From: JAFKKS01 sp039808325
GTDB lineage: Bacteria > Pseudomonadota > Alphaproteobacteria > Rhizobiales > Xanthobacteraceae
Length of the DNA: 39,990 bases
Direction: 5' to 3'
Assembly: GCA_039808325.1 (NCBI GenBank)
Contig: JBDHSU010000019.1
Location: forward strand, 1-39,990
Part shown: piece after piece, positions 32,276 through 39,990 of the stretch
How positions within the stretch are numbered: the first letter of the stretch is position 1
Layout of the letters: each line of letters starts with the position of its first letter
Made by a program: the position numbers and the translations under genes
The notes under the pieces: generated by a model
Told to the model about the DNA's origin: nothing
Databases searched by the model: none
What the model saw: the letters and a program-made list of their open reading frames with translations, nothing else

Positions 32276-33946
32276 TTACTTCGCGCCGTAAACGCGCGCG
32301 GCAAAATCCGTTGTGATGTATCCGTCAGCAAGGTCGTTTTCGATCGCCGCGGCGCTTCGCTCCGCCGGGGAGCCGTAGCCGCCGGCGCCGTTGAGGCGGA
32401 AGCTGACGACGTCGCCGTGCTTCAATGTCCGCACTTCCTTGGAGGTCATACGGATCGCTTCGCCGTCGGGATTGAGGATCGTCTCGGCGATGGTGCCGGC
32501 GCCGCCGCCGAACAAGCCGAAACCGGCGCTGCCGTGGCGGTCGCTGAGCAGCGTCATGACCGCGGAACTCGTCTGCAACTCGACATCCTTGCGGATGGCG
32601 CAGCCCCCGCGATAGCGCCCGGGGCCGGACGAGTCGGCAAGCAGTTCGAACCGGCGCACGACGATCGGGCTGTTGGTTTCGTGCACTTCGACCGGGATGT
32701 TGGCGCAATTCATCACCGGGCTTAGCGCCTCGGCCCCATCCTTGTTCGAGCGCCCGCCGTAACCGCCGAGGATGAGATCGTAAAAGATGAACGGCTTGCC
32801 GGTGCGATCGTCGATGCCGCCGATATTGGGGTTGCTCCAGTGCGAGAACGCGCCCATGGCGCGATCCGGCATGGCTTGCGAGAGCGCCCCGTTGATGACG
32901 TCGAAAATACGGATCTGCAACGCGGCACGGCCTCCGCTAGCGGCCGGGAAGCGCGGATTGAAGAAGCTGCCTTCGCGCGCCGTCGCCTTGATCGGCCGGA
33001 TAGCGCCGTCATTTTGCGGCAGCAGCGCATCCGCGAACACCTTCACGGCGAACAGTGTGTAGGCGCGCGTGTAACTGAGGTAGGAGTTGATCGCCACGCC
33101 GACCTGATCGCTGCTGCGAGAGAAGTCGGCCGTGATGTCGTCGTCTTTCACGGTGATGTCGACGGCGACGGTGACGATGCCGTCACCCGGCCCGCAATCG
33201 TCCAACTGATCCTGGAAGCTGTAGACGCCATCCGGAATCTTGCGGATGAGGTCGCGCATGCGCATCTCGGACTTCTCGAAGATGGTCTCGACCGCCGTGT
33301 CGATCTGCGCGCGCCCGTATTCCTTGTAGAGTTTCACCAGTCGCTGCGCGCCAATGAAATTCGCGTTGCGCTGCGCCGAAAGGTCGCCGCTGACTAGGTC
33401 GGGAACACGCACGTTTCCAAGGATCAGCCGGAGAATATCCTCGTCGAACTCGCCGTTGCGCACGAGGCGCACGGGCAGGATGCGCACGCCTTCCTGATAG
33501 GCTTCGGTGACGCCCTGGACCTTCTGCGACCCCGGCGCCGCGCCGCCCATGTCGACGTGATGGGCGGTGTTAACGACGTAGCCGATCAACTCCTCGCCGA
33601 TGAAGACGGGAGTGACAAGGAAGCAGTCAGGAAAGTGTCCGGAACCAAGCGCCGAGTCGTTGAGGAGCACGCCATCGCCAGGCCGCAGCGTGCCTTCGGG
33701 GAAAAACTTCAGGACGTTCTTCACGACGAAGGGCATGGCGCCCAGATGGCCCGGGGTGAAGTTGCCCTGCGCGATCAGCCGGCCGGTGGGGTCGAAGACG
33801 CCGGTGGAGAAGTCCTCCGCCTCGCGGACGGCCTCGGAAAACGCCGTATGACGCAGCGTCGTGCCCATCTCGTCCGCGATCGAGATGAAGCTGTTCCACA
33901 GCACCGAAAGGGTGATGGGGCTGAGATTCTCACGCGCCTTCGTCAT
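32276..33946 (-). CDS. HyuB-type hydantoinase/oxoprolinase subunit
   Basis: A 556-residue protein of the hydantoinase B/oxoprolinase family. RHTAFSEAVREAEDFSTGVFD near residue 35, HLGAMPFVVKNVL, and the later FYDLILGGYGGRSNKDG block match the family. It works with a HyuA partner in ATP-dependent opening of hydantoins, 5-oxoproline, lactams or related rings. The ATG at 33946 is preferred over a GTG at 33952; either way the gene overlaps the end of HyuA. The family also includes acetone carboxylase subunits, but no third subunit is present. Confidence 0.92.
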   Translation of the reverse strand: MTKARENLSPITLSVLWNSFISIADEMGTTLRHTAFSEAVREAEDFSTGVFDPTGRLIAQGNFTPGHLGAMPFVVKNVLKFFPEGTLRPGDGVLLNDSALGSGHFPDCFLVTPVFIGEELIGYVVNTAHHVDMGGAAPGSQKVQGVTEAYQEGVRILPVRLVRNGEFDEDILRLILGNVRVPDLVSGDLSAQRNANFIGAQRLVKLYKEYGRAQIDTAVETIFEKSEMRMRDLIRKIPDGVYSFQDQLDDCGPGDGIVTVAVDITVKDDDITADFSRSSDQVGVAINSYLSYTRAYTLFAVKVFADALLPQNDGAIRPIKATAREGSFFNPRFPAASGGRAALQIRIFDVINGALSQAMPDRAMGAFSHWSNPNIGGIDDRTGKPFIFYDLILGGYGGRSNKDGAEALSPVMNCANIPVEVHETNSPIVVRRFELLADSSGPGRYRGGCAIRKDVELQTSSAVMTLLSDRHGSAGFGLFGGGAGTIAETILNPDGEAIRMTSKEVRTLKHGDVVSFRLNGAGGYGSPAERSAAAIENDLADGYITTDFAARVYGAK

Positions 33947-36017
33947 CGTCACCCACCATGATCACCAGATTGCCATGCTCGCTGACCGATGCGCTGTCGC
34001 CCGGCAGGACGAGCACCGTCGACTCGCGTTCCTCGATGATTGCCGGACCTTCTATAACCTCGCCGCGTGCGAGGGCGTAGCGATCATAGACCGCGCAATC
34101 GACGAAGCCTCCCTTTTCGGGGAAGTAGGCTTTGCGTTCTCCGCGCTTGGCAGTCCCGGCCTTGTCGGGAAGCGCCGGCTTCTCGCGCCCGCTCGTGACG
34201 GTATTCGGCAATGTCGCCGCGAGGTACCAATCGACGATTTCGATGCCGGCGTTGCGATCCCGATATCCGTAAACCTGCGCGTAGGCCTCTTGAAAGCGCT
34301 TGGCGGCCTCGTCGGCGAATGTCGCGTCAAGCGCGCCGTTCGGAAGATCAACGCGGATTTCGTGGCCTTGGCCGGCGTAGCGCATATACGCGAAACGCGA
34401 CCAGACCGGCTTGGCTTGGCCGCGCAGGCGGTCGAGATCGCGCTGAACGCGTTTTTCCAGGTCCGCATAGATGTCGGCCGCGGCATTTTCGATGCCGGGC
34501 GCGAGGCGCAGCACATGCGTGATCGACTGGTCGAGCTTGCTGTTCGCTTCAAGGAGGCCAATGGCGGACCCAACGCCTGCGCCGTGCGGCACGATCACCT
34601 TGGGGATTCCGATGGCGCGCGCCAGCCGACAGGCATGCAGCGGCCCGGCGCCGCCGAACGCAACCATCGTGTATTTTCGCGGATCGCGGCCCCGCTCGAC
34701 GGACACGATGCGCATGGCGCGTTCCATGTTCGTATTCGCGATCGTATAGATGCCCCAGGCCGCTTCGGCGGGCTCCAGGCCAAGCGGCTCGCCGATGTGC
34801 TTCGCGATCCCGGCCGTGGCGCCGGCGAGGTCGAGCGGCATTGCGCCGCCGTTGAAGGATTTGGAGTCCAGATAGCCGAGCACCAGGTTGGCGTCGGTGA
34901 CGGTGGGGCGCGTGCCGCCGCGACCGTAGCAAATGGGACCGGGCTCCGCACCAGAACTTTCGGGGCCGACCTTGATCAGGCCCATATCGGTCGCGCCGAT
35001 GCTGCCCCCGCCGGCTCCGATTTCGAGAAGCTCGATGGCCGCGATGTTGAGCGGCAGTCCGCTGCCCTTGCGATAGCGCACCTGATCGACCTCGAAGGTC
35101 GGCACGATCGCCGGCACGCCGTGATCGATGGCGCCGAGTTTCGCGGTCGTGCCGCCCATGTCGAACGTCAGGACGTGCTCGAAGCCTTCCTCGCGGCCGA
35201 CCTCGGCGCACATCAGCACGCCGGCCGCCGGCCCGGACTCAACGATGCGGATGGGATTTTCCGCGGCGAGTTCCGGCGACACCAGGCCGCCGTTCGACTG
35301 CATGAGGAAAAGGTCGGCATTGACGCCGCGCGCCGCCAAGGACTTCTCCAGCGCGCGCACATATTTGCCGACCAGCGGCTTGATGTAGGCGTTGGCGACG
35401 GCCGTGCTGGTGCGCTCGTATTCGCGAAACTTGGCTGAAACGTCCGATGAGAGCGAGATCGAAAGGCTGTCGTTGGCGGAGGCCGCGCGCTCGCCGATGA
35501 GCCGTTCGTGGGATGGGTCGGCGTAAGCATGCAGCAGCGATACGGCGAGCGACTCGTAGCCACGCTCATGAATTTCAGCGAGCAGGGCGTCGATATCTTC
35601 CGTCCGCGCTTTGCTCTCCACGCGCCCATCGTAGTGGACCCGCTCGGCAAGCTCGAAAATATCGCGCCTTCGAACCAGCGGTTGCGGCTTGTCCAGGTAG
35701 AGGTCGTACGTTTCGTAGCGCTTCTGGCGCCCGATGATGAGGATATCGCGGAAGCCCTTGGTGGTAATGAGCGCGGTTTTCGCGCCCTTGCGCTCGAGAA
35801 CCGCGTTCGTCGCGACCGTTGTCGCGTGCAGCAGCGTCGTCACGTCGCCGGCGGGCACGCCGGTGCGCTGGAGGATTTCTCCCAGGCCTTCCAGCACGCC
35901 GCGTGCGGGCTCGCTCGGCGTTGAAGGAAGCTTTCCGAAATGGCGCTTCCCTGTTCGCGTGTCCTCGAGAACGAAATCGGTAAAGGTTCCGCCGATATCA
36001 AATGCGATCCGTATCAT
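33930..36017 (-). CDS. HyuA-type ATP-dependent hydantoinase/oxoprolinase subunit
   Basis: A 695-residue ASKHA-type ATPase subunit. AFDIGGTFTDFVL (5-17) is the phosphate-1 motif, HATTVATNAVLERKG (64-78) is a family signature, SGPAAGV (261-267) and FDMGGTTAK (285-293) form the second phosphate region. ATP phosphorylates the carbonyl oxygen so that the ring amide can be hydrolysed. The usual substrates are N-methylhydantoin, hydantoins, 5-oxoproline and, in CapAB-type enzymes, caprolactam. No clear Shine-Dalgarno precedes ATG 36017. It is the first gene of the HyuA-HyuB-ene-reductase operon, 37 bases from the third palindrome. Confidence 0.93.
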   Translation of the reverse strand: MIRIAFDIGGTFTDFVLEDTRTGKRHFGKLPSTPSEPARGVLEGLGEILQRTGVPAGDVTTLLHATTVATNAVLERKGAKTALITTKGFRDILIIGRQKRYETYDLYLDKPQPLVRRRDIFELAERVHYDGRVESKARTEDIDALLAEIHERGYESLAVSLLHAYADPSHERLIGERAASANDSLSISLSSDVSAKFREYERTSTAVANAYIKPLVGKYVRALEKSLAARGVNADLFLMQSNGGLVSPELAAENPIRIVESGPAAGVLMCAEVGREEGFEHVLTFDMGGTTAKLGAIDHGVPAIVPTFEVDQVRYRKGSGLPLNIAAIELLEIGAGGGSIGATDMGLIKVGPESSGAEPGPICYGRGGTRPTVTDANLVLGYLDSKSFNGGAMPLDLAGATAGIAKHIGEPLGLEPAEAAWGIYTIANTNMERAMRIVSVERGRDPRKYTMVAFGGAGPLHACRLARAIGIPKVIVPHGAGVGSAIGLLEANSKLDQSITHVLRLAPGIENAAADIYADLEKRVQRDLDRLRGQAKPVWSRFAYMRYAGQGHEIRVDLPNGALDATFADEAAKRFQEAYAQVYGYRDRNAGIEIVDWYLAATLPNTVTSGREKPALPDKAGTAKRGERKAYFPEKGGFVDCAVYDRYALARGEVIEGPAIIEERESTVLVLPGDSASVSEHGNLVIMVGDDDEGA

Positions 36018-36053
36018 AAGCGAACGTCATGCCTCGTTGCCGGATTGTGTGCC

Positions 36054-36065
36054 ATTGAATACAAT
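36054..36065. promoter_or_regulatory. ATTGAATACAAT near-palindrome between divergent units
   Basis: One mismatched pair away from ATTGTATACAAT. It lies in the 86-base gap between HyuA (minus, 37 bases away) and the acyl-CoA ligase (plus, 39 bases away), so it is placed to control both. Third copy of the motif in the cluster. Confidence 0.5.
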
Positions 36066-36103
36066 CGACAGAGGCTTGTCAAAGAAGAAGGCTGTGCGGT
36101 GCG

Positions 36104-37765
36104 ATGACGCATCGGCTGTTGTCCCTGCTCGACTATGAGATGGCATCCCAGCGCTACGCGCGGGGACAATGGAAAGCCGACACCTTTTACTCACGTCTGC
36201 TTTTCTGGGCGGAGCGGCAGCCCAACGCATGGGCGGCGCGGGACGGTGCGCGGCGTTTGACCTATGCACAGCTTCTCGCATGGGCGGATGCGCTCGCGGA
36301 AGAGCTCGCGACGCGCGGTGTGCGGCCCGGCGAGCGCGTTGCGGTCTGGCAGCCAAGCCGCGTCGAGTCGGTTGTCGCGCTGCTGGCTTGCTCGCGCATG
36401 GATTACGTCTGCGTACCGTCCCTGCATCGCGATTCGACGACGGGCGACGTGCTTGCGCTGCTCGAGCGTTGCAGCGCCGCGGCGCTGATCGGCGAGCGTG
36501 GCTGGGGCGCCGATAGCGCGCGGCGGGATATTTTCGCGGAGCTGGGAAGCGTCGGTTCCATCCGCTGCGCCTTTCCGCTTGCGCCGCTTGCCGACCTCGC
36601 GCGTGATCCCGCGGGGCGGCATGAAGGGATTCCGACGGCGCGCAGCGGCGGACGCGCCTATTCGACCAATCCCGATCGCATCTTTTATCTCGCCTTTACC
36701 TCGGGCACGACCGGGCAGCCGAAAGGCGTCATGCATTCCGACAATACGCTTTTGTCCAACGGGCGCGCGATCGCGGGCGACTGGCAGCTTGATACGTCCG
36801 CGGTGATCTACACGCTGAGCCCGATGAGCCACAATATGGGCACGGTGAGCCTTGCGATCGCGCTCACCTGCGGCGGCGAACTGGTTCTGCACGGCGCGCT
36901 CGATCAGAAAAGAGCGCTGGATCGCATCGTCGAGACCGGCGCGACCTACCTGATCGGCGTGCCGACGCATGCGATCGATCTTCTCACCGAACTGCGCCGT
37001 TGCGATGCGACAAGCCTCGGTGCCGTGCGGGCGTTTCAGCTTGCCGGTTCGGCCATTCCGCGGCAATTGGCCGAATCGCTTCTCGCTCTTGGCGTGGTGC
37101 CGCAGAACACCTACGGCATGACGGAGAACTGTTCGTTCCTCTACACGCGCCGCGACGACCTGACCGCGGTCATCGTCGAGACCTGCGGACGTTGCGCCGA
37201 CGGCATGGAGATTGCGCTGTGGGATCCTGACGATCCGGACCGTCTGGCCCCGCCCGGCGCGGTCGGCGAGATCGGTGTTCGCGGAGCGAGCCAAATGCTC
37301 GGCTATTTCGACGACCAGCCGGCAACCGAGCGTTCGCTGAACAACGGCGGCTGGTTCATGACCGGCGATCTTGCGCGGCGGGTCGGCGAGAACTTCGCGG
37401 TCGTCGGGCGGAAGAAGGACCTCATCATCCGTGGTGGCCACAACATTCACCCGGCGAAAGTCGAAGACCTCGTGATGCGCCATGCGGGCGTGCTGAAAGC
37501 GGCGGCGTTTCCCGTGTCCGACGAGAGGCTGGGCGAGCGGATGTGCCTCGCGGTTATCGCGCGTGCCGATGCGCCGCCGACGGGTGACGAAATCCTGGCG
37601 CATCTGCATCGGCTCGAACTGTCGCGCTACGAGATGCCGGAATATTTCCTTTGCGTCGATGCGTTTCCGCTCACCGCGAGCGGCAAGATCCTCAAGCGAG
37701 AGTTGGTTCGCATGGTGGCGTCTGGCGAGATGCGGCCCGCTCGGATACGATGGAGCGACCCGTGA
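36104..37765 (+). CDS. AMP-dependent acyl-CoA synthetase/ligase
   Basis: A 553-residue class I adenylate-forming enzyme that activates a carboxylate as acyl-AMP and then acyl-CoA. The P-loop LAFTSGTTGQPKGVMHSD lies near 200-217, YGMTENC is the A5 motif, FMTGDLARR and RKKDLIIRGGHNI are A7/A8, and the C-terminal GKILKREL carries the catalytic Lys. The sequence style is near the cyclohexanecarboxylate-CoA ligase group, but the acid is unknown. The first ATG (36104) lacks a good Shine-Dalgarno; 36140 is an alternative. It is divergent from HyuA across the shared palindrome. Confidence 0.9.
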   Translation: MTHRLLSLLDYEMASQRYARGQWKADTFYSRLLFWAERQPNAWAARDGARRLTYAQLLAWADALAEELATRGVRPGERVAVWQPSRVESVVALLACSRMDYVCVPSLHRDSTTGDVLALLERCSAAALIGERGWGADSARRDIFAELGSVGSIRCAFPLAPLADLARDPAGRHEGIPTARSGGRAYSTNPDRIFYLAFTSGTTGQPKGVMHSDNTLLSNGRAIAGDWQLDTSAVIYTLSPMSHNMGTVSLAIALTCGGELVLHGALDQKRALDRIVETGATYLIGVPTHAIDLLTELRRCDATSLGAVRAFQLAGSAIPRQLAESLLALGVVPQNTYGMTENCSFLYTRRDDLTAVIVETCGRCADGMEIALWDPDDPDRLAPPGAVGEIGVRGASQMLGYFDDQPATERSLNNGGWFMTGDLARRVGENFAVVGRKKDLIIRGGHNIHPAKVEDLVMRHAGVLKAAAFPVSDERLGERMCLAVIARADAPPTGDEILAHLHRLELSRYEMPEYFLCVDAFPLTASGKILKRELVRMVASGEMRPARIRWSDP

Positions 37766-37945
37766 GGACGAGTGGCGGTCAAACTTGCAATCGCCGTCCG
37801 TCAAACAGCGTTTCCAAACGGAGAATTCCGCCGTAGCGCGGGCGTTCTAGGATGCAAGAAAACCGGCAAGGTTGCCAATCGTCGAGATTCCGGGGCGTCT
37901 GGCCGGTTTGGCGGTAGCCCCAATTCCACAAGGACCCATCGAACA

Positions 37946-39304
37946 ATGACAATCGCCAATTCCACGCGGGCGCGCGATATCGAATACTACATTCACCCGC
38001 AAACGAACCTGCAGGCCCATGAGCAGAATGGGCCGATGGTGATCTCGCGCGGAGAGGGAATCTACGTCTACGACGACAACAACCGCGAGTATATCGAAGG
38101 CGCCGCGGGACTCTGGTGCGCGTCGCTCGGTTTCTCGAACGAGCGCCTTGCCAAGGTCGCTTACGATCAAATCCGCAAGCTTGGATTTTATCACAGCTAC
38201 CGCAGCCACTCGCACGAGGCGGCCATCGACCTTGCGGAAAAGCTGATCCAGATCGCGCCGGTGCCGATGTCGAAGGTGCTGCTGCAGTGCTCGGGTTCGG
38301 AGGCGAACGATACCGCGATCAAGCTCGTCTGGTATTATCATCACGCGATCGGCAAGCCGGAGAAGCGCAAGATCATCAGCCGCATGGGCGCCTATCACGG
38401 CAGCACGGCGGCCTCGATCAGCGCTTCCGGAAAGCCGGAGATGCATGCCGACTTCGGCCTTCCGTTCCCGCAGTTCCGTCACACCGAGAACCCGCATTAC
38501 TACCGCCGGCACAACGAGGGCGAGAGCGAAGAAGCCTTCGCGACGCGGATGGTGGACGCGCTCGAGGCGATGATCCTGGAGGAAGGGCCGGAGACGGTCG
38601 CCGCCTTCTTCGCGGAGCCGGTGATGGGGGCGGGCGGCGCGATCCTGCCGCCGAAAACCTATTTCGAGAAGGTGCAGGCGATCCTGAAGAAGTACGACAT
38701 CCTGTTCGTCGCGGACGAAGTGATCTGCGGTTTCGGCCGGACCGGCAATATGTGGGGGTCGCAGACCTACAACCTGCAGCCTGACATCATCTCGTGCGCG
38801 AAAGCGCTGTCCGCGGCGATCCAGCCGATCTCGGCGCTGCTGATCAACGAGAAGGTCTACAAGGCGATGCTGTCGCAGAGCGGCAAGCTCGGCAGTTTCG
38901 CGCACGGCTACACCTACACCGGCCATCCGGTCGCCGCGGCGGTCGCGCTCGAAGTTCTGAAAATCTATGACGAGATCGACATCGTTCAGCATGTGAAGCG
39001 GGTCGGCGCCCATTTCCAGAAGGGCCTTGCGAAGCTCGCGGATCACCCGCTTGTCGGCGATGCGCGCGGCGTGGGCCTGATTGCGGGCGTCGACCTCGTC
39101 TCCAATAAAAAGACCCGTGAACCTTTGCCGGGTGCTTCGCGCATTCAGGATCGCGCCAAAGCCAACGGTTTGATCCTGCGCTTCATCGGCAATCGCGTGG
39201 CCTTCTCGCCCCCGCTCATCATCACCGAGGAGCAGGTGGACGAGATGCTGTCGCGCCTGAAGAAGACGCTGGACGAGGCGCAGACGGAGTTGCGCACCCA
39301 CTGA
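37946..39304 (+). CDS. Class III aminotransferase (omega-amino acid/amine type)
   Basis: A 452-residue PLP enzyme of fold type I, class III. GSEANDTAIKLVWYY binds the PLP phosphate region, GAYHGST follows, DEVICGFGRTG contains the PLP-pyridine Asp, and Lys286 in SCAKALSA forms the Schiff base. These enzymes move the terminal amino group of omega-amino acids, putrescine or beta-alanine to pyruvate or similar acceptors, making a semialdehyde. ATG 37946 has AAGGA in front; the 58 upstream codons of the open frame look non-coding. The 180-base gap after the ligase gene holds no clear operator. The semialdehyde could go to the aldehyde dehydrogenase of the cluster. Confidence 0.92.
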   Translation: MTIANSTRARDIEYYIHPQTNLQAHEQNGPMVISRGEGIYVYDDNNREYIEGAAGLWCASLGFSNERLAKVAYDQIRKLGFYHSYRSHSHEAAIDLAEKLIQIAPVPMSKVLLQCSGSEANDTAIKLVWYYHHAIGKPEKRKIISRMGAYHGSTAASISASGKPEMHADFGLPFPQFRHTENPHYYRRHNEGESEEAFATRMVDALEAMILEEGPETVAAFFAEPVMGAGGAILPPKTYFEKVQAILKKYDILFVADEVICGFGRTGNMWGSQTYNLQPDIISCAKALSAAIQPISALLINEKVYKAMLSQSGKLGSFAHGYTYTGHPVAAAVALEVLKIYDEIDIVQHVKRVGAHFQKGLAKLADHPLVGDARGVGLIAGVDLVSNKKTREPLPGASRIQDRAKANGLILRFIGNRVAFSPPLIITEEQVDEMLSRLKKTLDEAQTELRTH

Positions 39305-39386
39305 CCGGCAAGTGCGCCATATCAGCGCGACAAGGTCGTGATTCCGGCGCTCCCGCCAGGTAACCGGCCACGTTCGGGCCGCGGCG

Positions 39387-39418
39387 ATATTGCTCCCACC
39401 TCCCACGGTGCGCAATAT
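39387..39418. promoter_or_regulatory. Inverted repeat upstream of the LysR gene
   Basis: ATATTGC (39387-39393) and GCAATAT (39412-39418) form a perfect 7-bp inverted repeat with an 18-base spacer, 31 bases before the earliest LysR start. LysR-type regulators often bind dyads in front of their own gene, so this may be its site; the spacing is longer than the usual T-N11-A core. Confidence 0.35.
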
Positions 39419-39448
39419 TCCCGGCTTGGGCGCGGTCGGCGCCGTGGT

Positions 39449-39990
39449 ATGGAGCGCCTGGTTGCCATGAGTCCGCGCGTGGATCTGCTGACACTGCGGC
39501 TCTTTGTTGCGGTCGTCGAGGAAAGCAGCCTGACCAAGGCGGCCGAGCGCTACAACATCGCGAACTCGGCGGTGAGCAAGCGCATTTCGTTTCTGGAGGA
39601 GACGTTCAAGATCGAGCTTCTGCATCGCCTCCACAAGGGGGTGGAGCCGACACCGGAAGGCCTCGCGCTTCTGCGCCACGCGCGCGAGATCATCCGTTCG
39701 GTCGACGACCTCGAAGGGGAACTGCATGAATTCGCCAAGGGCACGCGGGGGAGCATTCGCGTGGTGGCGAACGAATCCACGATTTTCGGATACCTGCCGG
39801 AAGAGCTGAGTGCGTTTCTCGACCGGTTTCCGCTGGTGCAGGTGAGCTTCCAGGCGCAGACAAGCCACGCCGTCGTGCAGTCGATCATCGATAACGTCGC
39901 CGATATCGGCATCTTTGCCGGGGAATTTCCAACGGCGGATCTGCAGGTCTTCAAATACAAGCAGGACCGCATCGCCGTCGTCGTCCCGAA
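39449..39990 (+). CDS. LysR-family transcriptional regulator (N-terminal part)
   Basis: About 180 codons to the window end without a stop, so the gene is cut off. Residues about 8-65 form the LysR helix-turn-helix: LLTLRLFVAVVEESSLTKAA, then NIANSAVSKRISFLEE, with the linker helix after EPTPEGLALL. The effector-binding domain begins at RGSIRVVANESTIFG. Start is ATG 39449 or the in-frame ATG 39467; the latter has GGAG upstream at long spacing. It follows the aminotransferase in the same direction, 144 bases away, and may regulate it or the wider cluster. Confidence 0.9.
   Translation, partial: MERLVAMSPRVDLLTLRLFVAVVEESSLTKAAERYNIANSAVSKRISFLEETFKIELLHRLHKGVEPTPEGLALLRHAREIIRSVDDLEGELHEFAKGTRGSIRVVANESTIFGYLPEELSAFLDRFPLVQVSFQAQTSHAVVQSIIDNVADIGIFAGEFPTADLQVFKYKQDRIAVVVP

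Noticed and set aside
33861..35438. A 525-codon open frame on the plus strand
   Set aside because: Antisense to HyuA and the start of HyuB; no motif, and biased composition.
36191..37804. A 537-codon open frame on the minus strand
   Set aside because: Antisense to the acyl-CoA ligase, whose motifs are complete; the frame has no recognisable motif.
37772..37945. N-terminal extension of the aminotransferase frame from a GTG
   Set aside because: The 58 residues are basic and low in conserved character; the ATG at 37946 has AAGGA upstream and fits the family N-terminus.
37847..39868. A 673-codon open frame on the minus strand
   Set aside because: It runs antisense to the well-supported aminotransferase and LysR genes, has an Arg/His/Asp-rich composition typical of shadow frames in GC-rich DNA, and shows no domain.

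Overview
The window is GC-rich, densely coded DNA that looks like a chromosome segment of a Hyphomicrobiales (rhizobial-type) alphaproteobacterium, close to the Bradyrhizobium/Xanthobacteraceae side. The clues are a full CtrA-type box (TTAA-N7-TTAAC) in front of minCDE, a perfect FNR/FixK-type box (TTGAC-N4-ATCAA) near a redox operon, a palindromic intergenic mosaic repeat of the kind scattered through these genomes, and many ABC uptake/catabolic operons. This assignment is inference from content; no rRNA or other marker gene is present. No intergenic stretch exceeds 300 bases, and I saw no tRNA, rRNA, CRISPR array, transposase or integrase.

Layout. (1) 1-2764: the tail of an unidentified + strand gene, then a minus-strand redox/low-oxygen set (CBS-BON protein, NAD(P)H:quinone-type flavoprotein, small cytochrome c) and two small conserved-looking hypothetical genes on the + strand, with FNR/FixK-like boxes between and before them. 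(2) 2809-10874: a catabolic locus with a divergent HutC-type GntR regulator. It has an SMP-30 lactonase-like gene on the regulator side, and a + strand operon with two SsuC/TauC-type permeases, an ATPase, an Ldh2-family dehydrogenase, a Tat-exported binding protein, an AtuA (DUF1446) protein and its DUF4387 partner. A TAGACAA direct repeat in the divergent promoter is the likely operator. (3) 11029-12851: minC-minD-minE, the division-site selection operon, on the minus strand with the CtrA box upstream. (4) 13074-15410: a lone cytoplasmic DMSO-reductase/BisC-family molybdoenzyme, then the mosaic repeat. (5) 15613-39304: about 24 kb of amide/hydantoin-type catabolism. It has a cyclic amidohydrolase, hydantoin racemase, N-carbamoylase, MFS carrier, aldehyde dehydrogenase and TcuA-like flavoprotein on the minus strand. 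Next come a small AtzG/GatC-like protein with an amidase (+), then a PuuE-like deacetylase-fold hydrolase downstream of a complete Liv-type ABC transporter (-), an ATP-dependent HyuA/HyuB hydrolase with an ene-reductase (-), and an acyl-CoA ligase and a class III aminotransferase (+). (6) 39449-end: the N-terminus of a LysR regulator running off the window.

The most interesting signal is in region 5. The promoter regions of five transcription units share a near-palindrome of the form ATTGTATACAAT (one perfect 10-bp core copy, two with a single mismatched pair). No regulator of the class that typically binds such sites is encoded in the window. The units look like one regulon for uptake and hydrolytic opening of a cyclic amide, lactam or ureide, followed by transamination, aldehyde oxidation and CoA activation. 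The real substrate cannot be read from the sequence.
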